Source of the DNA: JBFWNG01 sp050251195
GTDB taxonomy: Bacteria > Bdellovibrionota_B > Oligoflexia > Oligoflexales > Oligoflexaceae
Assembly: GCA_050251195.1 (NCBI GenBank)
Contig: JBFWNG010000010.1
Coordinates: 94,178-158,177 of the forward strand
DNA: 64,000 bases
Reading direction: 5' to 3'
The translations under genes and the position numbers were made by a program. Below the pieces are notes generated by a model, which did no database searches, had not been told where the DNA came from, and worked only from the letters and a program-made list of their open reading frames with translations. Shown here one piece after another: positions 52,088 through 61,223 of the stretch (position 1 is its first letter; each line of letters starts with the position of its first letter).

Positions 52088-53377
52088 ATGAAGAGGTTGA
52101 CAATATTTTTCGCTTTTCTCGTTGCAAGACCGTCGGCTGCGATAACGCTAGACCAAGCTTTAGAAACAGCAACGGAGCATTCTCATGAATTGAAGACGCT
52201 GAGTTTGCAATCAGAAATGACCTCGTGGGCAAAGAAGGAAGCGTTTGCGGGCTTCTTGCCGAGGCTTGAGCTTACCGGCCGACACTTATTTGACGAACAA
52301 TTCCACGAAATAGAAACAAATTTTGGCGGTGAAACTTTCGTAATGCCGGCGATCCAACCTTACTCCGCCCTTGGATTAACGGCGCGGTGGAATCTTTTCG
52401 ACGGCCTCAAGACGACGAGCTCCTTAAGAGCTGCTAGCTTCGCACAGAAGGCAGCGGAAGCAAATCTCACGAGAGCTCAAGAGTTGAAGAGAACCGAAAT
52501 CAGGACTCTATTTTACCAGGCGTTAGGCGCTCAGGCCCTCGTAACAGTAACGGACCAAAACGTTCGATCCCTCGAAAGCCACCTCAATGACATAAAAGTC
52601 CGGCAAAGAACCGGCATTGCGACCCGCTATGATTCCTTGCGCGTCGAAGTCCAATTAGAAGATGCGCGAACGGAAAAGCTCGCCGCTGAAAACGCGACCA
52701 CGAGCCAAAGGGCAACGCTCTTTGCGGCGATTGGTGTTCGAGACGACGGCAAGAGACTTGAAGGTCAACTACCGACGGATTTCGCGAAGATCGATCTTGC
52801 TAGGATCAAATTCCAACCACAGATGCGTCAAGATCGTTTTGTGCTTGTCGCCAATAGAGATAGGCTTGAAAGCCTTGCTCACGTCAAAAGGGCGACTTGG
52901 TACCCTGCCGTTTCGCTTTTTGGCGACTATGAATGGTACAACAATATCAACGATTCAGTTTCTGGGGATGACGCAAGATTTAAATCCGCTTACGCCGTCG
53001 GCGTTCAGCTGAATTGGACGATATTCGCCGGCGGCGCCGACTACGCCAGCCAACAGCAGTCGATCCTCGCACAGGAAGTGGCCCAAGAGGCTCTTGGTAA
53101 CTTCGACGAAAACGCCCCGGTTGTCTTGGAAGAGGCGAAACGTCGTTTCGCCTACGATCTTAGGAGCTACAAAGCAAAAATAGGTTCGGTTCGAAAAGCC
53201 GAAGAAGCAGTGCGCCTGGCGAAAGGCGGATTGCGGGCCGGTACGCTTACCAACACGGAAGTACTCGATGCCGTTGTTGATTTGAACAGAGCTAACGCCT
53301 CTGCCATTAGGTCTCAACTAGACGCTATCCAACACTTAGGGGAATTGGAATTAGCGGCGGGGCATGCCTTGCTGTGA
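52088..53377 (+). CDS. TolC-family outer-membrane efflux channel
   Basis: This 429-residue product starts at ATG 52088 with GGAG 8 nt upstream; the overlapping GTG nine bases earlier is less likely. The signal peptide ends PSAA. It has OEP-family repeats (ITLDQALETATEHSHELKTL and later VQLNWTIFAGGADYASQQQ), with alternating strands and long coiled helices. It provides the exit duct for the emrAB-like pump encoded just before, and is the fourth gene of the cluster. Confidence 0.9.
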   Translation: MKRLTIFFAFLVARPSAAITLDQALETATEHSHELKTLSLQSEMTSWAKKEAFAGFLPRLELTGRHLFDEQFHEIETNFGGETFVMPAIQPYSALGLTARWNLFDGLKTTSSLRAASFAQKAAEANLTRAQELKRTEIRTLFYQALGAQALVTVTDQNVRSLESHLNDIKVRQRTGIATRYDSLRVEVQLEDARTEKLAAENATTSQRATLFAAIGVRDDGKRLEGQLPTDFAKIDLARIKFQPQMRQDRFVLVANRDRLESLAHVKRATWYPAVSLFGDYEWYNNINDSVSGDDARFKSAYAVGVQLNWTIFAGGADYASQQQSILAQEVAQEALGNFDENAPVVLEEAKRRFAYDLRSYKAKIGSVRKAEEAVRLAKGGLRAGTLTNTEVLDAVVDLNRANASAIRSQLDAIQHLGELELAAGHALL

Positions 53378-53429
53378 GTGGGAGAGATAAACCCGCCTCA
53401 AAGCCGATAGTACGACTTTCATCTCCGAA

Positions 53430-53469
53430 AAATAGAAATGGCGGACCCTCAACAAGAGTGCCCGCCATT
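53430..53469 (-). terminator. Terminator of the secreted metzincin gene
   Basis: Arms AATGGCGG and CCGCCATT (53437-53444 with 53462-53469) enclose a 17-nt loop. On the minus strand TCTATTTTTC follows. It lies between convergent genes and may serve both. Confidence 0.75.
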
Positions 53470-53481
53470 CGAAATTGCCGT

Positions 53482-54630
53482 TTAGGGAAGGCGTCTAAGT
53501 TTCCAATCGGTAGTCTCTGGCATCGTGAACGCGAATGGATCCCACTGTCCTTCATCGTCGATTCCAGAAATCACAAAATCGTTTGGTTTCAGTTCCACTC
53601 CGACTTGACGACGAATCCCGTTTTTCGCGACGTACTCGCCCCAGGCAACAGTGTTAAACCCTTCCGGTCCGTTGAGATGGCTATAACCGATGCCCAACGG
53701 GTAGGGAATGACCACTTGCTGCGGAGTAAGGTATAGCCAGACCGTGCGTCCGTTGCTCTTCTCTGGTTCACCAATGTTTCGATAGGTCCCCGTACCAACT
53801 TCATCCCAAGGGCCTGTCTGATTTTTTTCGAGAATTTCGAATCGATCTGAAAAAAACACCACCCGCACGCATTCCTTGGTGATACCCAGGAATCGTCGGG
53901 AATGATCAGCGACTTGCTTGCCGCAATATGCGCGTGTCGCCTCCATATCAAACCTAAAATACTCTTTCTGGTCCCCAAGTCCGGTTTCTGTTCCTGGTCT
54001 ATTCTCCATTTCGACGAGGTGCTCCGGATAGCCAGCGGACATGAGTTGATAAAATTCACCCTCATGTTGCAATCCGAAAACATGCCCTAGTTCGTGAAGA
54101 AGCACGCGATAAAGCCTCCCGCCCTCACCGAAAGACCATACGCCGTCCTGATACTGTTCTCCCTTATAGCGCAAGGGCCCGCGATCGGGAGAAATGTAAA
54201 TGAAGCCTTTACCTCGGAGATTTACCTCGTCATATTCCGTACGAATAGCTGCGGCGACGTACTCAGTCGGTTGGCTCAACGCTACTGCTTGCTCCGGATG
54301 AACGATGCCGAACTGAACTTTTACATCTGGGGCTTTGTTGCAATCGATTCGGACGAACTCCTGAGAAGCAACTATGAAGTTGGCCAGAAATGGTCGGAAC
54401 TCATTTTTCCAATAGTCGACCGCTGCTCGGAAAAACCCGTCAAGTTTATCCGCATCGTAATCGAACCATTGCGAATTCACTTCGATACAATAAGTCACCT
54501 TTTCCGTGTTCTCGATGTACCATGGGTTAATCGAAGATTTAAGTAACTCACCTCCGCCGCTGTCCATACCGCCGGCAAACAACGGCATGGATATCAAGAT
54601 AGATAAAATTGCCAAACTCGATCTAAACAT
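53482..54630 (-). CDS. Secreted metzincin-type zinc protease
   Basis: This 382-residue product starts at ATG 54630 with AAGGAG 5 nt upstream. The signal peptide ends MPLFA, and the mature end begins GGMDSGGGELLKS. The zinc site HELGHVFGLQH fits H-E-x-x-H-x-x-G-x-x-H, and a Met-turn QLMSAGYPE follows. About 190 further residues are beta-rich (FDRFEILEKNQTGPW and onward). It is divergent from a TIGR02147 regulator, which probably controls it. Confidence 0.83.
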   Translation of the reverse strand: MFRSSLAILSILISMPLFAGGMDSGGGELLKSSINPWYIENTEKVTYCIEVNSQWFDYDADKLDGFFRAAVDYWKNEFRPFLANFIVASQEFVRIDCNKAPDVKVQFGIVHPEQAVALSQPTEYVAAAIRTEYDEVNLRGKGFIYISPDRGPLRYKGEQYQDGVWSFGEGGRLYRVLLHELGHVFGLQHEGEFYQLMSAGYPEHLVEMENRPGTETGLGDQKEYFRFDMEATRAYCGKQVADHSRRFLGITKECVRVVFFSDRFEILEKNQTGPWDEVGTGTYRNIGEPEKSNGRTVWLYLTPQQVVIPYPLGIGYSHLNGPEGFNTVAWGEYVAKNGIRRQVGVELKPNDFVISGIDDEGQWDPFAFTMPETTDWKLRRLP

Positions 54631-54670
54631 TTCTTCTCCTTTTTTGACCTGTGGAAGCTAATTCATCTAG

Positions 54671-54748
54671 ATCGATTATTCGATAGTTTTGATTTTAGAT
54701 GTACATAAATTTAGTATATTATAATGCATAAACTTTACCTGTAGGTAA
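54671..54748. promoter_or_regulatory. Two inverted repeats between the metzincin and TIGR02147 genes
   Basis: TTACCT-GT-AGGTAA (54735-54748) lies at about +4 to +17 of a transcript from TATAAT (54720-54725) and includes the regulator's AGGT ribosome site. ATCGA-TTAT-TCGAT (54671-54684) lies nearer the metzincin start. Both are perfect. Confidence 0.5.
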
Positions 54749-54751
54749 TTC

Positions 54752-55561
54752 ATGAATTCCGTGTTTGAGACCAAGGACTACAAGAGATTTGTTATTGATT
54801 TTATAGCAGAAATGCCGAAAAAAGGTCGCGGCGAATTCCTTCGAATCGCCGAATCCATTCGGGTTCATCCCACCATGGTGAGTCAGATTTTCAAAGGCCC
54901 CAAACACCTGACGTTGGAACAAGCCTGCCTCGTGGCAGAGTACTTTGGGATGAACAATGCCGAAACGGACTGCTTCCTCACGCTTGTCGAATATGATCGC
55001 GCGGGAAGCGCTAAACTTCGAAAAAGATTGCAAGCGCGCTTGGAGGAGCTCCGCCGCAAGAATCTCGAAATTAAAAATCGGATTCTGCCGCCAAATAAAG
55101 AATTAACCGATTCCGAACGAGCCATATTTTATTCGGAATGGTTTTACAGTGCCGTGCGTTTACTCACCTCCATCGACTCTTACCAAGATATGAACTCCAT
55201 TTCCGAACGCCTGAACTTACCGCGCCAGACCGTCGGTGAAGTTGTAAAGTTCTTGCTGGAAACAGGATTGTGCGTGACTGAAGGACATTCTGTCAAGATG
55301 GGCCCGCAACGCACGCACGTTCCGAACGACTCCCCGTTCTTTCGCGCACATTTAATGAATTGGCGGCTGTTCACCATGAATAAAATAGGAAGACAAAACA
55401 AGGACGACCTGTTTTTCACTGCGCCGTTCACTGCATCCAAAGCTGACATCGAATTGATTAAAGAGGAAGTTAGAGGTCTTATTGCTGGCATTGCGAAAAA
55501 GGTTGATCAGTCGACAAGCGAAGATCTCGTGTGCTTCAATGTAGACGTGGTTCGTATTTAA
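54752..55561 (+). CDS. TIGR02147-family regulator
   Basis: This 269-residue product begins with DYKRFVIDFIAEMPKKGRG and an HTH-like VHPTMVSQIFKGPKHL. The C-terminal part shows the family hallmarks YSEWFYSAVRLLTSI, LNLPRQTVGEVVKFLLE and LVCFNVDVVRI. The family occurs mainly in Bdellovibrionota and Fibrobacteres and is assumed to be transcriptional. ATG follows AGGT, 5 nt upstream. It is divergent from a secreted metzincin, with a palindrome at the start of its transcript. The last 4 bases overlap the convergent gene's end. Confidence 0.88.
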   Translation: MNSVFETKDYKRFVIDFIAEMPKKGRGEFLRIAESIRVHPTMVSQIFKGPKHLTLEQACLVAEYFGMNNAETDCFLTLVEYDRAGSAKLRKRLQARLEELRRKNLEIKNRILPPNKELTDSERAIFYSEWFYSAVRLLTSIDSYQDMNSISERLNLPRQTVGEVVKFLLETGLCVTEGHSVKMGPQRTHVPNDSPFFRAHLMNWRLFTMNKIGRQNKDDLFFTAPFTASKADIELIKEEVRGLIAGIAKKVDQSTSEDLVCFNVDVVRI

Positions 55562-56547
55562 TCGTCGGCTGCCGTCAGAATAAAAACATTGTCTTTGTTG
55601 TCGCTGGGAATATCCGACGAGACAACGAGGTTGAAGCCTCCTAATACAGACAAACCTTCGGGATTCGGAATCGATTTAGGCAGTTTGTAAAACTTTCGGA
55701 TATCGACCTTACCTTCGTCCGTACGAAGCTTGCCTTCGATTTTTCCGACCAACTGACTCTCCTGACTCAGGATATAGACTCGGCCTTCGGGATCCCTTGT
55801 GATCTCGCTAAAGTCTTTCATATTGGACAGCGCCTGATCGTTAAACTCCCATTCGTGAAGGGGAACATATGTTTCCTTCTTCTTATTCGAGAACGGATTA
55901 CCCTGAACGATGTAGGGAGCAAGGTCAGCATCCAATCCCTGCGCGCTGTCTCCTTCGGGGCCGTACTCTATCAGGAGAGGCACATCTTTCTCCTTCAATA
56001 CAAAGATATGCCCGTTGTTGAGAATTAGAATCCCTTCTCCCTTAGAGTTCTCGGACTTATTCCAAGTTTTCGGCATCCCGTTGACCGTCGCAAACTCAAT
56101 CGTCTTAACGAGTTTTTGCGTTTTGAGGTTAACCACGTAAAGATTTCCTGGGCTTTCGTTAAGGATATAGGCCATGCCGCTGTTCGAACATGAGATCGCT
56201 TCCCACTGAGAGGGCTGTGAGGAAGGGAAAGCCCCCGATAGGTCAATGACCTCGCCAGTTGACTGGTTCCCTGGATCATAGGATGCGACCCCGTAACTGC
56301 GATCGCCAATGAAGTACATTCTTTCGCCGCCATGGTCCGAAGTGACGCACGATCCTGAGACTTCTTCGAGGGGGATATTGACGGTGCCCACAGTATCCAA
56401 GTCACGAAGTTTAACTTCTTCAGGACCACCGTTACCGCCGCCGTTACCGTTACCGCCCCCCATGGTTTGTGATTCCCTCGACTTGCATGATGTCGCTGCG
56501 AGAGATTCGATGAGGAAGATGAAACTCAAAATTTTTTCGATCCGCAT
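55558..56547 (-). CDS. Lipoprotein with beta-propeller-like (SdiA-regulated-type) domain
   Basis: This 329-residue product starts at ATG 56547; longer frames lack a signal. The signal ends AATSC followed by KSRES, then a Gly/Asn linker (MGGGNGNGGGNGG). Blade-like repeats follow (YFIGDRSYGVASYDPGN, AYILNESPGNLYVVNL, EGRVYILSQESQLVGKIEG), with IPLEEVSGSC near the start, similar to SdiA-regulated/NHL-like propellers. No catalytic residues can be assigned. It converges on the TIGR02147 gene with a 4-nt overlap. Confidence 0.6.
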   Translation of the reverse strand: MRIEKILSFIFLIESLAATSCKSRESQTMGGGNGNGGGNGGPEEVKLRDLDTVGTVNIPLEEVSGSCVTSDHGGERMYFIGDRSYGVASYDPGNQSTGEVIDLSGAFPSSQPSQWEAISCSNSGMAYILNESPGNLYVVNLKTQKLVKTIEFATVNGMPKTWNKSENSKGEGILILNNGHIFVLKEKDVPLLIEYGPEGDSAQGLDADLAPYIVQGNPFSNKKKETYVPLHEWEFNDQALSNMKDFSEITRDPEGRVYILSQESQLVGKIEGKLRTDEGKVDIRKFYKLPKSIPNPEGLSVLGGFNLVVSSDIPSDNKDNVFILTAADD

Positions 56548-56679
56548 TGGGAGACCTATTTTTGTTTGAAATCGGTTAGAGACGAAACTTTTTGTTTCTT
56601 TATTATCCAGGATTACCGCGAAAAAGAAAAGGGCCATCGGTTTCATGCCGACAACCTCTTGGACGGAGACCTTCTCGTA

Positions 56680-57729
56680 TCATGGTGCAACGAGATTCGA
56701 ATATTCCGCTAGTTTACCTGATACGTTCGTTTCTGCTTGCCACTGGAGCAACTGATTCCAGCTTTCTGCGATTTCACTTTTTATCTGTTCAGCTCTTTCG
56801 TGATTGCCTAATGTTTCTTCGATTTGATGGGCAACAATTTTGTCGTGAATGCTGCCGTAACGATCGACGACGTCTTCTAAATATTTTGTTAACTCATGGT
56901 CCTCAACGGCGGGATCGAAGATGCCGTCAAAAAAGGATGCTATCTTCGTCACAGATCTAACTCTCTTACGAAAATCGTGGAAGACGATTTCATTCGCTTC
57001 GATGGTTACGTCTTGAATAGTTGTAGCGGTAACATAGTTGCCTTGTGCTACTTTGATCAGGTCCCGCACCAAAGTTTTGACCGTTTCACCGGCTGTGGCG
57101 TTTGCGCTCGGAACCGATTCCACAGCACCCCAAAAAAGACGGGATAATTCGTTTTTTTCTCTGATGGTAAGTTTGTTAGGCTTCTTTGTGAAATAGCGAT
57201 GGTTGGCCTTCACAAAATCCTCGTTTTCGAATTTTTCTTTCCAGCTGAGGGCAGCTTTTCTTGCCTTCTTAACTCGGGCAATGTCATAAGCAAGATCTTC
57301 TGGCCTAACGCCTTCTGACCATACTTGAGTTTCCTCGTCGAGTTCAGAAAGTTCCACGCCTAACCGATCGAATTCGTCTTTGAATGCTCCGACAACCTCA
57401 TAACCGTCGTCAGTTGCATTGCGAACATCTTCCAACTGGTCCCGATGGCCGTTCTTTGGCAATGCATAGGCAAAAACGTCGAGAATTATCTTAAAGTCTC
57501 CGAGGTTTTTACGCACTGACTTTGCTTCGTGCGGGAGGCTTTGAGGCTTTAGATCTTCCTCAATCTGTTTTAGGAGTTTGTCATATCGTTTGGGAATCTC
57601 GGTGAACGCAATATCAATGTAACTCAGACTCGCGTCAAACGTCTCGGAATCCACTTGTTGCTGACCGCAACCGGTTAACGCGAATGTCGCGAAAGACGCG
57701 GATACCAAAAGTCCTGAAATAGCTTTCAT
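56680..57729 (-). CDS. Helical lipoprotein with CHAD-like C-terminal segment
   Basis: This 349-residue product has a lipobox ALTGC followed by GQQQV and is almost all helical. The C-terminal part, FHDFRKRVRSVTKIASFFDG ... LTKYLEDVVDRYGSIHDKIV, resembles CHAD domains, in which H-D-x-R-x-x-x-R-R patterns and a later R/H-D bind polyphosphate or other anions. The match is partial, so this is a proposal only. Other explanation: an unrelated all-helical lipoprotein. It has a 228-bp gene-free stretch upstream. Confidence 0.5.
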   Translation of the reverse strand: MKAISGLLVSASFATFALTGCGQQQVDSETFDASLSYIDIAFTEIPKRYDKLLKQIEEDLKPQSLPHEAKSVRKNLGDFKIILDVFAYALPKNGHRDQLEDVRNATDDGYEVVGAFKDEFDRLGVELSELDEETQVWSEGVRPEDLAYDIARVKKARKAALSWKEKFENEDFVKANHRYFTKKPNKLTIREKNELSRLFWGAVESVPSANATAGETVKTLVRDLIKVAQGNYVTATTIQDVTIEANEIVFHDFRKRVRSVTKIASFFDGIFDPAVEDHELTKYLEDVVDRYGSIHDKIVAHQIEETLGNHERAEQIKSEIAESWNQLLQWQAETNVSGKLAEYSNLVAP

Positions 57730-57957
57730 GGCTGCCTCCCAAACATGATTCCCAAATGTTGTACCTTTAAGAAAGCAAGAGTTGCGCCAAGGCTTTTATC
57801 TTCAATAGCGCCTTAAAAACAAGAGGTTACGTTTGCAACATGGCTAAAAGTTAGACATTTCGAGGTGTTAACGTCTATGAAATTTGCACGGGCGAGGCTA
57901 TTGACCGAGGACTGACTTAGTCGTTATTCTTCTAACGAATATGCAGCAAGGATCATC

Positions 57958-58527
57958 GTGGCGCCAAACAACGAAATCCCAACTTTCTCTACCCAACGAT
58001 TGATACTAAAGCCGATTCAGTTATCGGACGCCGCATCTTATCAAAAACATTTTGCCGACGAAGAGGTCATATCAAATCTCAACGACGACTCCATTCCATG
58101 GCCTTATCCTGAAAGCGGTGCCAAAGATTTTTTGGTGAACATGCTCCTACCATTGCAAGGAAAAGACCGATGGTTCTGGGGAATCTTTCTCAAAGAAAAG
58201 CCTTCGGAACTTATTGGTTGCATTGACCTATGGCGAAAGCCTAATCCCGAGAACCGGGCTTTTTGGCTGGGGCGAAAATTCTGGGGACGCGGGATCATGA
58301 CCGAAGCCGTGCAGCCAATCACAGCCCATGCTTTCACCAATCTTGGCTTTGATAAGCTTATTTTTGAAAATGCTGTCGGCAATATCAGATCAAGGCGTGT
58401 AAAGGAAAAGACGGGCGCTCGATTGATCGTTACAGTTCCGGGAAAGGGCGTGAACGGGGTTGAAAAATCGGCGGAGCTTTGGGAACTAACCAAAGAAGAA
58501 TGGCTTCGAATTCGATCGCCATCCTAA
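57958..58527 (+). CDS. RimJ/RimL-type GNAT acetyltransferase
   Basis: This 189-residue product starts at GTG with AAGGA 5 nt upstream. It has TQRLILKPIQLSDAASYQKH, AFWLGRKFWGRGIMTEAVQP (the acetyl-CoA loop) and GNIRSRRVKEKTGARLI, all characteristic of the RimJ/RimL family that acetylates protein N-termini or small amines. The substrate is unknown. Its 3' end is 22 nt from the stop of the convergent protease-lectin gene. Confidence 0.9.
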   Translation: MAPNNEIPTFSTQRLILKPIQLSDAASYQKHFADEEVISNLNDDSIPWPYPESGAKDFLVNMLLPLQGKDRWFWGIFLKEKPSELIGCIDLWRKPNPENRAFWLGRKFWGRGIMTEAVQPITAHAFTNLGFDKLIFENAVGNIRSRRVKEKTGARLIVTVPGKGVNGVEKSAELWELTKEEWLRIRSPS

Positions 58528-58549
58528 GCTAGGTTGTACATGAAGTCCG

Positions 58550-59752
58550 TTACAGCGGAACGTAAACGCCTTCCTGCGCCTGATCCGATAAGTTAATCCA
58601 AAAGGATTCCGCTCCCGCCCTACCGCGAAGAGAATTTATTTCTTGTTGGTTTTGCGGAGCCGCCCACGGAAACTGCGGAGGGCAACTTGCGTCGTTCCAT
58701 TTTCCCGCATTCATAGTCGGCACCCAAAAGTTGCCCGTGTGACATGCATATGGCTTGAGAGCGTCGCAATTCTCGTCCGAAAATCCCGCGGAAGTTGCAG
58801 CAATGCAGTTTTGTGTGTGGTTGGTGTCGTTGGGCTCACCGGGCGCCCAATTGCCAGGAAATGGGAGGGTGGTTGATGCAGGGTTCGTCGAGGGCTTGGC
58901 TTCCACTTCCTCTGTTTTTTCACTGTCAGCCTCGTTATCATCAACGCCGGAGCCTGGGAAATTTGCTGCGCATGGGCCCTTGCCGCAATCGGTAATGGCG
59001 CGCTTAAAAAACTCTTTTGCTTTTGGGCTTTGCAATTTGAAGTAGAACACTTCCCCTTTTTGGCCGCTCTGGTCTCCCTGGGAGCAAATCCCGAGGAGTT
59101 CGGCGTTTTGAGTGGTGAGAGGTCCACCCGAGTCGCCAGAAAGTGGACCTGCGTTTGGTGAAACTTGTCCACCGTCTGCCCAGTGCACGCCCATCACCGT
59201 AACCAAGTCTGAATCAACCTGATGGACAGTATTCTGTCCCCAATGCAATCGACCGTCGTTAGCACCTGTTCTAAGGTCATTTACGCCAAATCCGTATACG
59301 CTCACCTGGTCGCCGGGCTTAGGATCTGCGGTTGCCACTGTTCCATAGTGCACCACACCTATCTCATCTCCGAGCGGCCGATCGAATACCAAAATGGCGG
59401 CGTCCAACCTAGCGCTCAAGTCCGCATAAAAACTGTCGCTCACAACGATTACGTTCGCTGGCGCTACTCCGTTTATCGATAGTCTATAGGGCCGAGTAGG
59501 GCCTGCCTTCACACAATGAGCCGCTGTGATCGCCGTTGTGGCATTGAGAAATGTTGCTGTGCAAATGCTGGTTTCATTGATGACAAGTTGCCGCACCGCT
59601 GAAGCAGCCGGATTGCTGTGCAGGGCACCTCCGGCAATTTTAACGTCGGAGTTGCGGTTTAAGGTTTTGCATCCCCCAGTAAGGGATACGCATACTATTG
59701 CAGTTGCGAAAATCTTCCGGCCCATGATGCCCTTCCACAGGATATAATGCAT
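58550..59752 (-). CDS. Trypsin-like protease with rearranged C-type-lectin-like domain
   Basis: This product has a signal with LTGGC followed by KTLNR. A chymotrypsin domain contains His in ITAAHC, Asp in ARLDAAILVF and Ser in LSGDSGGPL, so the triad is complete. After an acidic linker comes WAPGEPNDTNHTQNC ... DENCDALKPYAC, the C-terminal half of a C-type-lectin-like domain. It is followed by CPPQFPWAAPQNQQEINSL ... FWINLSDQAQEGVYVP, an N-terminal half, after which the frame stops. The halves are in reversed order. Exact start among early ATGs is uncertain. A secreted or lipid-anchored role in binding and cleaving target surfaces is likely. Confidence 0.8.
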   Translation of the reverse strand: MHYILWKGIMGRKIFATAIVCVSLTGGCKTLNRNSDVKIAGGALHSNPAASAVRQLVINETSICTATFLNATTAITAAHCVKAGPTRPYRLSINGVAPANVIVVSDSFYADLSARLDAAILVFDRPLGDEIGVVHYGTVATADPKPGDQVSVYGFGVNDLRTGANDGRLHWGQNTVHQVDSDLVTVMGVHWADGGQVSPNAGPLSGDSGGPLTTQNAELLGICSQGDQSGQKGEVFYFKLQSPKAKEFFKRAITDCGKGPCAANFPGSGVDDNEADSEKTEEVEAKPSTNPASTTLPFPGNWAPGEPNDTNHTQNCIAATSAGFSDENCDALKPYACHTGNFWVPTMNAGKWNDASCPPQFPWAAPQNQQEINSLRGRAGAESFWINLSDQAQEGVYVPL

Positions 59753-59852
59753 TAACCAAGAATGTTGTGCTTTGCTGACACCATTAATGATAACGGACTG
59801 GCGCTAAATAGACAATGCCGTCACTCAACCTGATAGAAGAACCTTAAACGAA

Positions 59853-61001
59853 CTAATGCCCACACGCATCGCCACCGGTGAATATATCGCCCTTGGCCCA
59901 ACCTTCCCGGCCGTTTGATTTTTTCGCTTTCACCCACCATTCCGAGAAGCGGTCCATGAGGTCACGATGAGTATTGTCCACCAGCTCTGCCCAACAATGC
60001 TTATTGGGACGCAAACAGTAACTAGCCTCGATGAGTTCGATCTCTCCAATCTTGCCGTTGTATAAATAATGGCTGTATCCTTCGCCCATGTAATCGAGCA
60101 GAAAAAAAACATCACCCTTAACGAATCCGTCCTTTGAAAGGGCGACTCCGATGGGCACTGGCTCGATATACAATGTTCCCGTAGTCGTTTGCACTTTTTC
60201 GCCGATCGAGACCGCGCCAAGCTCCTCTTTGCCCTGGGGCTTTTCAACGAGCTGGGCATTTGCAACGACTTCCCAAGTACCGTACGTGCAGCATTCAAAC
60301 GGACAAACATTTTCGGCAATATAGGGGTTAGCCGGAACAGATCCCTTTGCCATAGTTCCCAATTTGTTCCGATATTGCAGCCTTCTCTCTTCTACCTGCA
60401 ACAAGTCCTTTTCCAACAACTTGCCTACTTCCGATTGTTTAAAGACGGGATGTTTGAGGAATTCCGCCACTTTCGAGGATAATTCTGTAGGTTTTATCTC
60501 AAATCCCCGATTATACATCTCATGCAAAACGAGAATGGTTTGAACGTGATCGCCTTTTTCAAGGTAGGTGTCCGCGAGGTTCCTCCAAAGGTAGGCCTCG
60601 CTGCATTGCTGCCGTATGGCCAGACGCAAACCCTCGATTCTCTCGTCGAGCGTTTTTTTCTCTTTCCTCATCCCCTCGAGAATGCTGCTGACGTCTCCTG
60701 ACGGAACGCAAGGCCCGCCGAGATCGTAAACAGGGCTTACATTGTTGACAACCGGAGGAACCTCAGGCGCTTTAGTTTCTTTTTGCTTTGGAGGCAAGGC
60801 CAGCTTTTTGCCGGAGTACCTCTGAAGATTTTGAAAGGGTTGAGGCCGCGAAAGCGGTTTTACTTCCTTCATATCGCCGAAATCTGGTTTGACTATCTTT
60901 GTCGAACGATACTCGTCCGCATGGATGGGTGCAACGATCGCAATCGCGTAGACTAAGGAAGCGAAAAGTAACCTACCGATGAAGCCTCGTCTGTTGTCCA
61001 T
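59853..61001 (-). CDS. Secreted Cys-rich protein, unknown (TPR-like middle)
   Basis: This 382-residue product has a signal peptide (about 1-28, ending PIHA). The middle (about 120-180, YLWRNLADTYLEKGDHVQTI) is TPR-like. The C-terminal 150 residues carry NVCPFECCTYGTWEV, SYCLRPNKHCWAELV and the end GGDACGH, and the preceding GDVFFLLDYMGEGYSHYLYNG resembles SH3-type barrels. Disulfides are likely. No named family is recognised. It is divergent from the second TIGR02147 gene. Confidence 0.6.
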   Translation of the reverse strand: MDNRRGFIGRLLFASLVYAIAIVAPIHADEYRSTKIVKPDFGDMKEVKPLSRPQPFQNLQRYSGKKLALPPKQKETKAPEVPPVVNNVSPVYDLGGPCVPSGDVSSILEGMRKEKKTLDERIEGLRLAIRQQCSEAYLWRNLADTYLEKGDHVQTILVLHEMYNRGFEIKPTELSSKVAEFLKHPVFKQSEVGKLLEKDLLQVEERRLQYRNKLGTMAKGSVPANPYIAENVCPFECCTYGTWEVVANAQLVEKPQGKEELGAVSIGEKVQTTTGTLYIEPVPIGVALSKDGFVKGDVFFLLDYMGEGYSHYLYNGKIGEIELIEASYCLRPNKHCWAELVDNTHRDLMDRFSEWWVKAKKSNGREGWAKGDIFTGGDACGH

Positions 61002-61154
61002 ACTGTGTCCGTTTTCAAATTACCGCGTTATAGTTTTGATCGAAGATCTCAGCCACTAAGACATCATAATCATTTCAGAAAATGAAGCAAAAAAGCAATC
61101 TCTACGTTCATAAGATGATTACCGCCGCTGAGGTCCCGGTAAGTACAGTTATCG

Positions 61155-61169
61155 TTTCATCCCATGAAA
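61155..61169. promoter_or_regulatory. Palindrome TTTCAT-CCC-ATGAAA, candidate operator
   Basis: Perfect 6-3-6 inverted repeat in the 222-bp gap between the Cys-rich secreted protein and the second TIGR02147 gene. Related half-sites TTTCA/TGAA occur nearby at about 61073-61088 and TTATTTCA just after it. The gap holds no gene. Confidence 0.45.
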
Positions 61170-61223
61170 TGGTTATTTCACGCGCCTATTGAGTTGCCTT
61201 AACAACTGGCGTAAAACTAAATC

